Assembly: GCF_900111685.1 (NCBI RefSeq)
Contig: NZ_FOHX01000012.1
Coordinates: 1-64,000, forward strand
DNA: 64,000 bases
Reading direction: 5' to 3'
Origin: Nonomuraea wenchangensis
GTDB lineage: Bacteria > Actinomycetota > Actinomycetes > Streptosporangiales > Streptosporangiaceae
Positions within the stretch are counted from its first letter, which is position 1. Every line of letters starts with the position of its first letter. Both the position numbers and the translations under genes were made by a program. A model generated the notes under the pieces. That model did no database searches. It had not been told where the DNA came from and saw nothing but the letters and a program-made list of their open reading frames with translations. Positions 8,595 to 17,625 of this stretch are shown in pieces.

Positions 8595-8893
8595 ATGGAG
8601 GTCCGGCTTCTGGCCCGGGACGACACCGTCGCGCACACCTTGCACCTCGCCGACGTACGCATCAACCGCGGCGTGGACGGTCCTGGCGTCTGGCTGTCAG
8701 GCACCGACCCATCGGGCGTCTTGGAGTTCCGTTTCCTGCTCAACGGGCCCGACCGTGACAGGGTCCGCATGACCCTGTCCTCCCTGGCCGGCAAGACCCC
8801 CGCCGACGTGCTGCCGGCGGTGCAGCTGCTGGCCGATCTCGCCCCCGCTACCGGCCTCGTCCTGGCGGTGCGCGGCGGTCGGCCTCTTCCTGC
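8595..8893 (+). pseudogene. Fragment of an unrecognised protein
   Basis: From ATG 8595 the frame reads MEVRLLARDDTVAHTLHLAD, GVWLSGTDPSGVLEFRFLLN and VRMTLSSLAGKTPADVLPAV with high codon bias, and loses coding character at about 8893. There it collides with the Mu-type transposase tail coming from the other strand, at a run of G. The piece is probably the front or middle of a plasmid- or phage-borne gene. I do not recognise the family. Confidence 0.4.
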
Positions 8894-8896
8894 CCG

Positions 8897-9151
8897 GGGG
8901 GTAAGCGCGTCGCGCGGCAGGCAAGTGGCCAGGAACTCCCCATTCACGTACACGTGGATCTGCCGGTCGTCGTACGGCATGTAACGGATCTGCACCCGCT
9001 CACCGCGGCGTTCCCGGATCAGCCCGCCCGTATTCACCCAGTTCAGGTTGCGGAACCGGATCCCGTGCGGCCCGATCGTGCGGGGCGTGCCGGCCAGCAG
9101 CAGATGCCGTAACTGCTCCTCCGGCACGGTCCTCGACCGGACTCGGATCAT
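8897..9151 (-). pseudogene. Mu-type transposase C-terminal domain remnant
   Basis: The minus frame reads VPEEQLRHLLLAGTPRTIGP, GIRFRNLNWVNTGGLIRERR, then VQIRYMPYDDRQIHVYVNGE and ATCLPRDALTP. The pattern HGIRF-x2-LxYVxxxL...VxIRYxPxDxxxIxVYxxGE is that of the Mu transposase C-terminal beta-barrel domain found in IstA/TnsB-like enzymes. The catalytic rve core that should precede it is missing, and the C-terminal end is lost at the junction at about 8895. Confidence 0.65.
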
Positions 9152-9456
9152 CCCGCCACGCCTGCTCCGGCGTGCTCGGCGACCAGCTTCGCCAGTCGCA
9201 GGACAGAGCCTCCTCACCCCGGCGTTACATCAACACACAGTTACAGATCACTACGCTAAGTGTTCACATGTCCGGCGGAAAAGGAAAGATCATGCGCCTG
9301 CCCATCCCCTCCGCCCCCGGCTCCCGGCCGTCCTGAACGCCGCCCGAGCGGCCGCCTGATCTGCCCGCCGCCGTAGCCCACCGCTCCCCGGCCCGATTCT
9401 CCCACACCCCGAAGTCCGACTCGAAGGCGTTTCCCACCCGCAGTGAAGGAACAGCA
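9152..9456. other. Upstream region of the secreted hydrolase
   Basis: About 300 bases between transposase debris and the SGNH hydrolase. A 14-codon open frame with a good ribosome site (AAGGAAAG, ATG 9292, TGA 9334-9336) could be a leader peptide, but nothing in its composition points to attenuation. The remainder has no evident gene. Confidence 0.35.
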
Positions 9457-10692
9457 GTGAGCACTACCACCCGGCAGCATCCCCGCAGTGTCCCCGCCGC
9501 TTCCCGCCGCCTGCGCCGTGCCGGGCCTGCTGGCCGGGTCCTGGCACTCCTGGCGCTGAGCGCGACAGCCCTGGCCGTTCCCGCACCCGCCCAGGCCCAG
9601 GAGCAGGCCCGGGTCCAGGCGGCCGCGCAGGTGGCGGTGTCCTTGGGGGACAGCTTCATCTCCGGCGAGGCGGGCCGATGGTGGGGCAACAGCACGGTGG
9701 CCGCGGCCGCGGGCTGCACCCGCGGCGGAACCGACCGGGCCGCCTATCGCCAGCGTTTGATCTGCCGCTACGACCCCCAGCGGGTGTATGACGGCACCGC
9801 CGTGCACGGAGAGGGCACCGGATGTCACCGCTCCGATGTGGCCGAGATCACCGGGCTGGGCCAGGCCGCGCTCACCCCGCTCAACCTGGCCTGTTCAGGG
9901 GCGGAGACCCGGCACGTCATCAACGAGGCGTTCAAGGAGAACACCGCCTCCCAAGCCGAACTACTTGCGCAGGTGGCCGCCACCCAGCAGGTCAAGGTGG
10001 TCGTGCTGTCGATCGGCGGCAACGACCTGAACCTGTCCGGGATGCTGCGCCGCTGCGCCGCACTGTACATCGCAGCAGACAAGCGCTCCTGCGCCTCCAC
10101 GGGCGAGGGCGATCGGTTTGTCGCCGCGCTACCGGCGGTGGAGCAGCAGGTGACCCTGGCGGTGCAGAAGATCCGCCAGGTGATGAGCCAGGCGTCGGCC
10201 CGTTCTGCCGGCTACCGGCTGATCCTTCAGTCCTATCCCTCTCCGGTGCCCTCCTCGGCCCGGGTGCGCTACAGCGAGGGCGGCGGCGGCAAGACCGCCA
10301 CGCGTACGCTCGTGGGCGGCTGCCCGCTGTGGGACGCCGACTTCGACCTGATGCACGACACCCTGGCACCCGCGATCGACGCCATGCTGCGCCGCGTCGC
10401 CACTGCGACCGATGCGGAGTTCTTGAGCATGCTGGGCGCCGTGGAAGGCCACGCGCTGTGCGAGCAGGGCACCAGCCAAGCCGGCACGCTGGACGACGCC
10501 GCCGAACTGGGCGACACGATGGAGTGGGTACGGTACGGCACCGCTGGCGCGAAGATCAGCCAAGGACACCAGCAAGAGGCCATGCACCCCAACGCGTTCG
10601 GCCAGCAGGCACTCGGCCGCTGCCTGCTGGCAATCTACCGCGATCCCAGCAGCCAGCCCTGTGACGCGGGCACGCCCAGAACTCAGACGTGA
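9457..10692 (+). CDS. Secreted SGNH/GDSL-family hydrolase
   Basis: The 411-residue product starts at GTG 9457, six bases after GAAGGA. It has a long Sec-type signal peptide (positive region to residue 28, hydrophobic AGRVLALLALSATALAV, cleavage likely after PAQAQA near 49). The SGNH blocks follow: block I SLGDSFISGEAG with nucleophile Ser66, block III IGGNDL, and block V HPNAFGQQALG with catalytic His377. These enzymes act outside the cell on esters or carbohydrate-linked acyl groups. The even number of cysteines is consistent with disulfides, as in Streptomyces lipases of this family. A strong hairpin follows the stop codon, so it is probably monocistronic. The substrate cannot be inferred. 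Confidence 0.85.
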   Translation: MSTTTRQHPRSVPAASRRLRRAGPAGRVLALLALSATALAVPAPAQAQEQARVQAAAQVAVSLGDSFISGEAGRWWGNSTVAAAAGCTRGGTDRAAYRQRLICRYDPQRVYDGTAVHGEGTGCHRSDVAEITGLGQAALTPLNLACSGAETRHVINEAFKENTASQAELLAQVAATQQVKVVVLSIGGNDLNLSGMLRRCAALYIAADKRSCASTGEGDRFVAALPAVEQQVTLAVQKIRQVMSQASARSAGYRLILQSYPSPVPSSARVRYSEGGGGKTATRTLVGGCPLWDADFDLMHDTLAPAIDAMLRRVATATDAEFLSMLGAVEGHALCEQGTSQAGTLDDAAELGDTMEWVRYGTAGAKISQGHQQEAMHPNAFGQQALGRCLLAIYRDPSSQPCDAGTPRTQT

Positions 10693-10740
10693 TCCCTTCC
10701 ACGGCCTGCACATAATCCCTCGACGACACCATCAGCGAAC

Positions 10741-10780
10741 GCATGCGGCGCCCGCCTGTGACGAGGCGGGCGCCGCATGC
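10741..10780 (+). terminator. Intrinsic terminator-like hairpin
   Basis: A perfect 17-bp stem, GCATGCGGCGCCCGCCT pairing with its complement across the loop GTGACG, starts 48 bases after the SGNH hydrolase stop. There is no T-run, as is common in high-GC actinomycetes. Confidence 0.7.
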
Positions 10781-11207
10781 GGTAACGGTCTTGTCGGCCA
10801 CGTGCGACTGCAACAGAGAGAGCTGGGCGGGCTTTCCGCCCAACCCCGGTTCGCGATCACCTCCGCGATCGCCGTCCTGGTCTTCGACGGGCCTTGAGGG
10901 AAGGCCGTCGAGCACGGCGTGGCCAGGCTGATCGCCTTTCGGGAGTCCCACGCCTGACCCGCGCGCCCAGGCAAAAACCTCGGCGGCGACGCCATCATGC
11001 CCGAGGACACGACGGAGGTTCCTGGAGCCAGTGATGGCTTCTCCTGCGGCGCCTGCCCGAACAGGACCGGCAAGCCCTCGCCGACCTGATCAACCCGTAC
11101 GCGCGCCAGGAAACCGACCCCGAACGGCAGCGGACCGCTGGAGGCGCTCGAAACCCTGGGACTCGGGGGCGTCGGCGGAGCTCCCCGCCGACCGCCCACT
11201 GGCCCCG
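10781..11207. other. Stretch without a recognisable gene
   Basis: Both strands carry several interrupted frames of up to about 80 codons with no family I recognise and with premature stops. It may be decayed sequence. No repeats or RNA genes seen. Confidence 0.4.
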
Positions 11208-11390
11208 CTAGGCAGGCACGACGATGCAGTCCGGAGCCGGAAACACGCGCGTCGTATGTCCGTCATCGAAGCGCACCAGATATGGAGGCTGCCCATCCTC
11301 CCCGTGGACCTCGAGGATCTCCCCCCGCCTTTCGCTGGCCTCGCCCCTGCCTATTGGCATCACGATCGTGTCGCCAACGTTCGCCTACAT
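11208..11390 (-). pseudogene. DUF1918 protein with TAG as second codon
   Basis: On the minus strand, after GAGG about eight bases upstream, an ATG (11388-11390) is followed by TAG and then ANVGDTIVMPIGRGEASERR, GEILEVHGEDGQPPYLVRFD and DGHTTRVFPAPDCIVVPA with stop at 11208. DUF1918 proteins are small SH3-like proteins starting M-[KR]-A-x-VGDxxV and containing GEILEVHGxDGxPPYLVRW. The whole length, 61 codons, is therefore present with a single nonsense codon directly after the start. Either the gene is freshly inactivated, or translation begins inside it, for instance at GTG-ATG seven codons later, which would drop the first strand. It lacks neighbours on the same strand. Confidence 0.7.
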
Positions 11391-12071
11391 ATGACGAATC
11401 CTCAACCCAACAGCCATTATCACTGACCGCGTTCGTTCGGATTCAAGCTGTTACTCACTGTCGGATGCCCTAGTCCCTTCGCGCGATCCATCCGTCTCGA
11501 TCGGCGCCTTGACAACATGTCCGATGTGTCCGGCCCAACGAACGGGGCTCAGACTGCCGACCGGCGAGCTTGTGGCGGCCGGTGTTCCTGTCCGGTGGCC
11601 GACATCGACAGGCACCGCCGTCCACGCATCCGGCGCCGTGGCCCAGTGCCGGGACGGCCGAGCGCCGGGCCCCCGCAGGAGGCGCACGCTCGCCCGGCGG
11701 TCCGCGACCTGGTGCAGTCGCTGCTACCGGCCGGGCCCGCGCCGCCACCGACGGGAACGGGAGGAAGTTCACTTCCTTCCTGCCTGCGATCAGCAAGGAC
11801 GCCCTCAATGATGATCAGCGGAAAGTGCGGGGCTGGCGGCTGCACATGCACGGAACCTTTCCACCGGTCCTCGCGGAGTTGCAGAACGAGGATGGCCTTG
11901 GGGCGACTGCCCTGATCCTCACACCCGGCACGGGCGTCATGGAAGGGACATCGTAGGCTCCGAGGGGACCTCAACCGCGCGTGCTTCCGGGACCGTGACG
12001 AAACCGGCGTCCCGCCTTCCAGGACCGGCGACTACGGTACGCGATACTGTGAACACGGAAAGGGGGTCGTC
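11391..12071. other. Stretch without a recognisable gene
   Basis: Between the DUF1918 remnant and the DUF5996 gene I see only arginine-rich or short frames on either strand. The last 20 bases contain a good ribosome site (AAAGGGGG) for the DUF5996 gene. Confidence 0.4.
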
Positions 12072-13001
12072 ATGGACATATTCCCACCGCTGCCGCTGGA
12101 AGAGTGGTTTGACACGAAAGAGACCATGCACCGGTTCGCACAGATCGTCGGCAAAGTACGGCTGACGGCAAGCGACAGGCGCAACCACTGGTGGAACGTT
12201 CCGTTCCATCTGACCGGCCGCGGGCTGACCACCCGGCCGATGGGCGGACTGGGCGAGATGCCGCTGTTCTGCATCGACTTCGACCTGGTGCGCCACCGGC
12301 TGGTCGTCGATGTCCTGGACGGGCGCAGCGCCGAGTTCGGGCTGGCGGAGCAGTCGGTGGCGAGCTTTCACGCGAATCTGTTCGCCGTACTGGAGGGTTT
12401 CGGCATAAGGCCGGAGATCCGGGCGGTGCCGTTCGACCTGGGCGATCAAATTCCGTTCGCCGAGGACACCGCACACGCCGCATACGATCCCGCGTTGATC
12501 AACCGCTACTGGCGGATACTGTCGCAGGTGGCCCGGCTGCTCGATCGCCACGCCGCCGGTTTCGCCGGCAAGATCAGCCCGGTGCACCATTTCTGGCACA
12601 CCTTCGACATCGCGGTCACCCGATTCACCGGCCGTGTCGTGGGCGCTTCGCCGCAGGTCGATCCGGTGAGCAGAGAGGCGTACAGCTGGGAGGTGATCAG
12701 CGCCGGGTTCTGGTTCGGCGACGCCGAACGCCCCTGGCCCGCCTTCTACTCCTACACCGCCCCCGAACCACCCGGCCTGGAACAAGAGCCGTTGCACCCC
12801 GAGCGGGCGGAGTGGCTCCCGGCGCGCGGGAGCCACCTGGCGATCCTGCGCTATGACGACGCCCGGGCCGCTGCCGATCCTGTCGGCACAGTGCTCGACT
12901 TCCTGCGCAGTGCGTACGAAGCGGGAGCGAGGCTCACTCACCTCGACGCGCAGAAGCTGGCCTGCCCCGGCGGTGTCACCGACCCCTGGTACGAACACTG
13001 A
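12072..13001 (+). CDS. DUF5996 family protein
   Basis: The 309-residue product begins MDIFPPLPLEEWFDTKETMH and carries the family blocks LHRFAQIVGKVRL-like, NHWWNVPFHLTGRGLTT, FCIDFDLVRHRLVVDVLDGR, SPVHHFWHTFDIAVTRFTGR and SAGFWFGDAERPWPAFYSYT. DUF5996 proteins are cytoplasmic, widespread in actinobacteria and proteobacteria, and of unknown function; the conserved W, H and FWHTFD positions suggest a ligand or metal pocket. The start at ATG 12072 has the ribosome site AAAGGGGG at the right distance. It is monocistronic, with about 650 bases of empty sequence downstream. Confidence 0.85.
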   Translation: MDIFPPLPLEEWFDTKETMHRFAQIVGKVRLTASDRRNHWWNVPFHLTGRGLTTRPMGGLGEMPLFCIDFDLVRHRLVVDVLDGRSAEFGLAEQSVASFHANLFAVLEGFGIRPEIRAVPFDLGDQIPFAEDTAHAAYDPALINRYWRILSQVARLLDRHAAGFAGKISPVHHFWHTFDIAVTRFTGRVVGASPQVDPVSREAYSWEVISAGFWFGDAERPWPAFYSYTAPEPPGLEQEPLHPERAEWLPARGSHLAILRYDDARAAADPVGTVLDFLRSAYEAGARLTHLDAQKLACPGGVTDPWYEH

Positions 13002-13661
13002 CACCCGCCCCCGCCCCCGCCTCTGCCGCAGGCCCGCGGAGACATCCGGAGACATCCGGCGCGCCATGCTGAAGGCCGCTCGCGGGTGGTCGCCTCCGAC
13101 CGCCGAGCGACGCGGACCGTCCCTCCTGCCCATGGCTCGGACTTCCGTTCGAGCCTTCACCGCGACGTCGCCACGCTGCAGACGCACAGTTTCGAAGGTC
13201 AGGCCGAGATGACGGCATCAACGGCGTGCGATTAATCAGGGTCCGTGCTGGAGCCGCTCCAGGGGTAGCGGTGCCACGCGCTCTCCACGATGGGATTGGG
13301 TTCAAAGGTATGGCCGGCGAACGATCCGATGGTTCAATGCTTGGATATTCTGGCCAGTCATAGTCTGCCTAGCGGCAATGGTCGTCGCGGCCGCTCTTTT
13401 GCCCTTCGTTCGACATTTCGACGAAGTGGCAAGCTGACTGCGAGTCTGCTGGGCAGCGCACTGCTCCTGTTGCGGCTGCTATGGCATTCTGATCGACATC
13501 CTGCGGCGTTTGCCCTGACAGTTGCACGTCAACGGGCCTTCCCCCTTGCGGGGAGGGACCCCTCTGGGGTCCGTTCATGGAACGTTCTAGGCCAGAGAGA
13601 TCGAGATGTACGGACATGTCCCTCAGCCCCCGCCTGTACGGCGCGGTTCATGGCTCTAACA
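13002..13661. other. Intergenic region with terminator-like hairpins
   Basis: No gene is visible in these 660 bases. At 13556-13572 there is a perfect 7-bp hairpin (GGACCCC, loop TCT, GGGGTCC), directly next to a second C/G stem. It sits about 90 bases past the end of the leftward CocE/NonD hydrolase gene and could end that transcript. Confidence 0.45.
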
Positions 13662-15173
13662 CTAGCGGTTGTCCTCGTACGTGGTCAGGCGGATCTCGGT
13701 GCCGCCGTGCCCGAGACGGAGGCTGACCTGCCCTGCGGGGGCGTCGGAGTCGATCTCCGGGTAGTCGTCGCTACTGATGGTGACGCGCAGGCTGTGCCCG
13801 GCGCTCAGTCGGTAGTGCGTCGGCCAGGTGCGGATGTCGAGGTCATAGACCGTGCCGGGGCGCACGGGGACCGCGCGGTCGTGGCCGAAGCGGTGGCTGG
13901 CCTTGAGCCAGCCCTGGGTGATGCGATTCGAGGTGCCGTCGGGGGCGACGTCCTCGACGATGACGGCGATGTTGCCGTCGGTGGCGGTGAACGCCGCTCG
14001 TACCTTCGCGGTGACCTCGCCCGCCAGGACCAGGTCGGCCCGGCGGGGCCGGGTCTGGAAGCTGAGTTTCTCGTCCGGGGAGGCCGGCGTGGTCTCGGTG
14101 TTGACCGTGAAGCCGCGGGTGGTGGCGGCCGATGGGCTGCTGCTCAGCGTGCCGTCGGCGGCGAGACTGAGCCGCTCCTGCCGGGCGCCGCGCGGCGGCC
14201 AGGTGGAGAACCGCTTCCAGCCGGTCCCGGCGCCAGGGCTGGGGATCTCGTAGGAGGTGACCTTGGCGGCGGGCAGCGGAGCGTCCCTGCGTCCGCCGAG
14301 CCAGCGGTCCCACCAGGCCAGGTACGGCCCGAAGCCGATGTCGGCGGGCTGGCCGTAGGGCAGGCCGTGCTGCCACGGCCCGGCCACCAGCCAGACGTTG
14401 CGCGGGCGGGCCTGGAAGTTCTCCACCATGCCCTGGCGATAGCGGTCGTACCAGCCGGCGATCTCCAGGGCCGGGATGTCCAAGTTCTTCCAGCGGGCCT
14501 TGACGCTGCGCTCGCGCCAGAAGTCGTCATACAGCGGATGCCGGGCGTAGGTCGTCAACGTGTCGGGAGCAGTGGAGCGCTGCCAGTCGCGGATCCTGGC
14601 CGAGTAGATGCCGCCCCGGTAGATGGTGTTCTCGTACCAGTCGCTGATTCCTTCGATCGGAATGATCGCCGTCAGGTGGGGAGGCTTGTTGACGGCGACG
14701 AGCAGGGATGCGTGGGCGCCGTAGCTGACGCCCATCTGTCCGACCTTGCCGGTGGACCAGGGCTGGACGGCCAGCCATTCGATGAGGTCGTAGTTGTCGC
14801 GCTGCTCCTGGCCGCTGAAGGGGTCGAGATGGCCGGGAGAATCGCCGGAGCCGCGGGCGTTACAGGCGGCGACGTTGTAGCCGCGGGCGACGAAGTAGGC
14901 CGCGGCCAGGGCGAGGTTGTCGAGATCGTCGTAGGCGGTGTAGTCGTGGACGATGGCGGGAAAGCGGCCCTCGGCGGCGGGGCGGTGCAGGTCGCAGGCC
15001 AGGTGGGAGCCGTCGCGGAGCGGGACGGACACCCGTTCGGTGCGGACCTCGTACGTGGCGGGCCTGTCGTAGGAGAGGAAGGGGTCGGTGTCGGCGGCGG
15101 CCGGCGCTGACGCCATGAACGGCGATATCAGCGCGGCAGCGGACAGGGCGGCGAGCGTGCGTGCGCATGTCAT
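13662..15173 (-). CDS. Secreted CocE/NonD family hydrolase (peptidase S15 type)
   Basis: The 503-residue product has a Sec signal peptide (MTCARTLAALSAAALISPFM, cleavage near ASAPAAA). An alpha/beta-hydrolase follows with the S15/CocE signature: VSVPLRDGSHLACDLHRP, ACNARGSGDS, and nucleophile Ser150 in GVSYGAH. Later come the acid-containing segment EIAGWYDRYRQG and the catalytic His in GPWQHG. The C-terminal third is the jelly-roll domain of X-Pro dipeptidyl-peptidase-like enzymes (DLDIRTWPTHYRLSAGHSLRV). It is exported and hydrolyses ester or amide bonds. Its ATG lies 10 bases after the stop of the CitMHS transporter gene, so the two are probably cotranscribed: the hydrolase may release a carboxylate that the transporter takes up, which is inference. 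Confidence 0.85.
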   Translation of the reverse strand: MTCARTLAALSAAALISPFMASAPAAADTDPFLSYDRPATYEVRTERVSVPLRDGSHLACDLHRPAAEGRFPAIVHDYTAYDDLDNLALAAAYFVARGYNVAACNARGSGDSPGHLDPFSGQEQRDNYDLIEWLAVQPWSTGKVGQMGVSYGAHASLLVAVNKPPHLTAIIPIEGISDWYENTIYRGGIYSARIRDWQRSTAPDTLTTYARHPLYDDFWRERSVKARWKNLDIPALEIAGWYDRYRQGMVENFQARPRNVWLVAGPWQHGLPYGQPADIGFGPYLAWWDRWLGGRRDAPLPAAKVTSYEIPSPGAGTGWKRFSTWPPRGARQERLSLAADGTLSSSPSAATTRGFTVNTETTPASPDEKLSFQTRPRRADLVLAGEVTAKVRAAFTATDGNIAVIVEDVAPDGTSNRITQGWLKASHRFGHDRAVPVRPGTVYDLDIRTWPTHYRLSAGHSLRVTISSDDYPEIDSDAPAGQVSLRLGHGGTEIRLTTYEDNR

Positions 15174-15183
15174 GGAGTGCTCC

Positions 15184-16488
15184 TCAGAGTGAGATGGCGC
15201 CGGTCAGCAGCGCGACGACGGTCATGACGGCGGTGGTGGCGAACGCCCAGCCGAAGATGAAGCGCTGGTGCTGCCCCAGTTGCACGCCGCTCATGCCGAC
15301 GAGGATGAACGTGGCCGCGGTGAGCGGGCTGAGGGGGAAGCCGGTGGTCATCTGGCCGAGGATGGCGGCGCGCGCGATCTCGGCCGACTCGATGCCGAAT
15401 CCTCCCGCGGTCTGTGCCAGTACGGGCAGCACGCCGAAGTAGTAGGAATCAGGGGTGAAGACCAGGCTGAGCGGCATGCTGGTGATCGCCACCAGCACCG
15501 GCAGATGCCCGCCGAGGGAGTCCGGGATGACGTCGACGAAGGTGGCGGCCATTTGGTTGATCATCTTGGTGCCGGTGAGGATGCCCGTGAACACGCCCGC
15601 GGCGAAGATCATCGTGGTGACCAGCACCACGCTCTTGCCGTGCTTCTCCAGCAGTTCCTGCTGTTTGTCCCAGGTGGGGTGATTGACCAGCAGCGCGATG
15701 GCGAAGCCGACGACGAACAGCACCGGCAGCGGCATCAACTGCAGCACCAGCGCGACCAGCAGGACGAGGGTCAGCACCAGGTTGAAGGCGGTCAGAGCCG
15801 GGTGACGCCGCGGCGGCGCGAGCGGCGTCCCGGGCCCGTCGCCGACGACCTGCGGCTGCTCGGGCAGCGACACCGTGCCCAGCCGGCTCCGTTCCCTGCG
15901 TCCGATCAGGTACGAGGCCACCAGCACCCAAGCGATGCCGGCCGCCATCGCGGGCAGGACCGGCGTGAACACCTGCGAGCTGTCGAGCTTGAGCACCGCC
16001 ATGGCACGCGCCGTGGGGCCTCCCCAGGGGACCATGTTCATGACACCTGCGCCCAGCGCGACGACGCCAGTGAGCACCAGCGGGCTCATCCCGAGCCGTT
16101 TGTAGACGGGCAGCAGGGCCGAGACGGTGATGAGGAAGGTGGAGGCACCGTCGCCGTCCAGAGCCACGCACATGGTGATGACCGCTGTGCCCACGGCGAT
16201 GCGCAGCGGGTCGTCCTTGGCCGCTCGCAGTATCCCGCGGATCAGCGGATCGAACAGGCCCGTGTCGATCATCAAACTGAAGTACAGAACCGCGAAGGCG
16301 ATCATGATGCCGGTGGGGGCCACCTTGATCAGCCCGTCGAGGGTCATCTTGCCCACCTCGCTGCCGAAGCCGCCGGCGAGCGCCGCCACGATCGGCACGA
16401 GCACCAGCGCGGTGAGGACCGACACTTTCCTGGTCATGGTCAGCACCAGGAAAACGCCGATGGTGAGGAAGCCGAGGAGTGCGATCAT
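15184..16488 (-). CDS. CitMHS-family citrate/carboxylate transporter
   Basis: This 434-residue polytopic protein (about 11-12 hydrophobic segments) starts MIALLGFLTIGVFLVLTMTR. It carries the CitMHS family features: LALDGDGASTFLITVSALLPVY-like (VALDGDGAST), VMNMVPWGGPTARAMAV and FTPDSYYFGVLPVLAQTAGGFG. CitMHS proteins import metal-citrate complexes in symport with protons. The ATG at 16488 has AAAGGA ten bases upstream. It leads a leftward operon with the S15 hydrolase, is divergent from the LysR gene, and shares its control region with it. Together with the CoA transferase and CitE-like lyase it makes a carboxylate uptake and cleavage module. Confidence 0.88.
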   Translation of the reverse strand: MIALLGFLTIGVFLVLTMTRKVSVLTALVLVPIVAALAGGFGSEVGKMTLDGLIKVAPTGIMIAFAVLYFSLMIDTGLFDPLIRGILRAAKDDPLRIAVGTAVITMCVALDGDGASTFLITVSALLPVYKRLGMSPLVLTGVVALGAGVMNMVPWGGPTARAMAVLKLDSSQVFTPVLPAMAAGIAWVLVASYLIGRRERSRLGTVSLPEQPQVVGDGPGTPLAPPRRHPALTAFNLVLTLVLLVALVLQLMPLPVLFVVGFAIALLVNHPTWDKQQELLEKHGKSVVLVTTMIFAAGVFTGILTGTKMINQMAATFVDVIPDSLGGHLPVLVAITSMPLSLVFTPDSYYFGVLPVLAQTAGGFGIESAEIARAAILGQMTTGFPLSPLTAATFILVGMSGVQLGQHQRFIFGWAFATTAVMTVVALLTGAISL

Positions 16489-16561
16489 CGCGGTCCTTTC
16501 GCGGGGCGGGAGGTTACGGGCAAGTTTCCGAGCGCCGCTGTTTCGCGTCCACGATCAGAGG

Positions 16562-16573
16562 TGGATTTATCCA
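16562..16573. promoter_or_regulatory. Candidate LysR-type operator
   Basis: The dyad TGGAT-TT-ATCCA lies in the 109-base divergent gap between the CitMHS and LysR genes. Its 9-base part ATTTATCCA recurs at 17544-17552, upstream of the CoA transferase gene. Placement in both control regions of the module suggests the LysR regulator binds them. Confidence 0.45.
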
Positions 16574-16597
16574 TGCGATTTGCGCAAGAGTTGGCGC

Positions 16598-17527
16598 GTG
16601 GACACCACTCTGCGGCAGCTGACCGCCTATCTCGCCGTGGCCAGGGAAGCCAGCTTCACCGCCGCCGCCGCGCAGCTGCGGGTCTCGCAGTCGACACTGA
16701 GCCGGGCGGTGGCCGATCTGGAGCGCATGCTCGGCGTGCGGCTGCTGGAACGCGACACCCGCAACGTGCAGCTGACCGCGGCCGGGGAAGAGACGCTGCG
16801 CGTGGCCGAGCAGATCGTCGACGCCCACCGGTCGGGCATGAAGGAGCTGCGGCGTTATCTGTCGGGCGAGTCGGGCGTGATGGCCATGGCCACCCTGCCA
16901 TCGGTGGCCGCCGTGCTGCTGCCCCGCCTGGTCTCGGCGTTCCGGCGGCAGCGGCCGGAGGTGACCGTGCGCATCATGGACGGCCTGGAACGGGCCGTCA
17001 TCGGCAGGGTGCTGTCGGGCGACGCCGACTTCGCCGTGACCACCATCGGCGCCGCCTCCGACCGGCTCGACCACCGCCCGCTGATCCGCGACCGGTTCCG
17101 AGCCGTGCTGCCCGAGAGCCACCCGCTGGCCGACCGCGACGAGCTCACCTGGGAGGATCTCGCCACTGAACCCTTTCTCGCGGTGGGGCCGCAGTCCAGC
17201 GTCCGCAGGCTCACCGACGCGGCCTTCGCCCAGGTGGGCGCCACTGCCGCACCGGCCGCCGAGGCGAGCAACGTGGCGACCCTGGGGGGCCTGGTCGCCG
17301 CCGGGCTGGGCGTGTCGGCCCTGCCGGCCTTGGTGCTGCCCCTGCTGGGGCCGGGGCGCGTTGTGCAGCGCGACCTCGTCGGTCCCGTGGTCGAGCGGCG
17401 GCTGGACGTCGTCGTCCGTGCCCGCCGGACGCTGCCGCCCGCCGCCGCCGCGTTCTTGGAGGTGCTGGAGGAGGCACGCGTCGACGGGCGCGAGGTGCCA
17501 CCGGGCGCGTCCTGGATCGCCCGGTGA
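16598..17527 (+). CDS. LysR-family transcriptional regulator
   Basis: The 309-residue protein starts at GTG 16598 with VDTTLRQLTAYLAVAREASF. An N-terminal winged helix-turn-helix (TAAAAQLRVSQSTLSRAVAD, then LERMLGVRLLERDTRNVQLT) precedes the linker helix. A periplasmic-binding-protein-like effector domain runs from about residue 90 to 295 (VMAMATLPSVAAVLLPRLVS, GDADFAVTTIGA). It is divergent from the CitMHS-hydrolase operon and upstream of the CoA transferase and lyase genes, so it probably controls both sides in response to the carboxylate or a breakdown product. A longer frame runs upstream into the transporter gene but has no family similarity. Confidence 0.88.
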   Translation: MDTTLRQLTAYLAVAREASFTAAAAQLRVSQSTLSRAVADLERMLGVRLLERDTRNVQLTAAGEETLRVAEQIVDAHRSGMKELRRYLSGESGVMAMATLPSVAAVLLPRLVSAFRRQRPEVTVRIMDGLERAVIGRVLSGDADFAVTTIGAASDRLDHRPLIRDRFRAVLPESHPLADRDELTWEDLATEPFLAVGPQSSVRRLTDAAFAQVGATAAPAAEASNVATLGGLVAAGLGVSALPALVLPLLGPGRVVQRDLVGPVVERRLDVVVRARRTLPPAAAAFLEVLEEARVDGREVPPGASWIAR

Positions 17528-17543
17528 TGCGGAAACAGCATAA

Positions 17544-17552
17544 ATTTATCCA
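17544..17552. promoter_or_regulatory. Second copy of the candidate LysR operator half
   Basis: ATTTATCCA is repeated here 75 bases before the CoA transferase start, within an AT-rich patch of otherwise GC-rich DNA. The nearby AGCA-TCTC-TGCT forms a short dyad. Confidence 0.35.
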
Positions 17553-17625
17553 GCATCTCTGCTAGACCTGCATTTCTCGCGCGAGGCACGATGAATTCCG
17601 TCAAACAGGACGAAGGAGTTCATGC

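Noticed and set aside
13290..15110. A 606-codon plus-strand frame opposite the CocE/NonD hydrolase
   Set aside because: It is a shadow frame; the minus-strand gene has a signal peptide and catalytic motifs.
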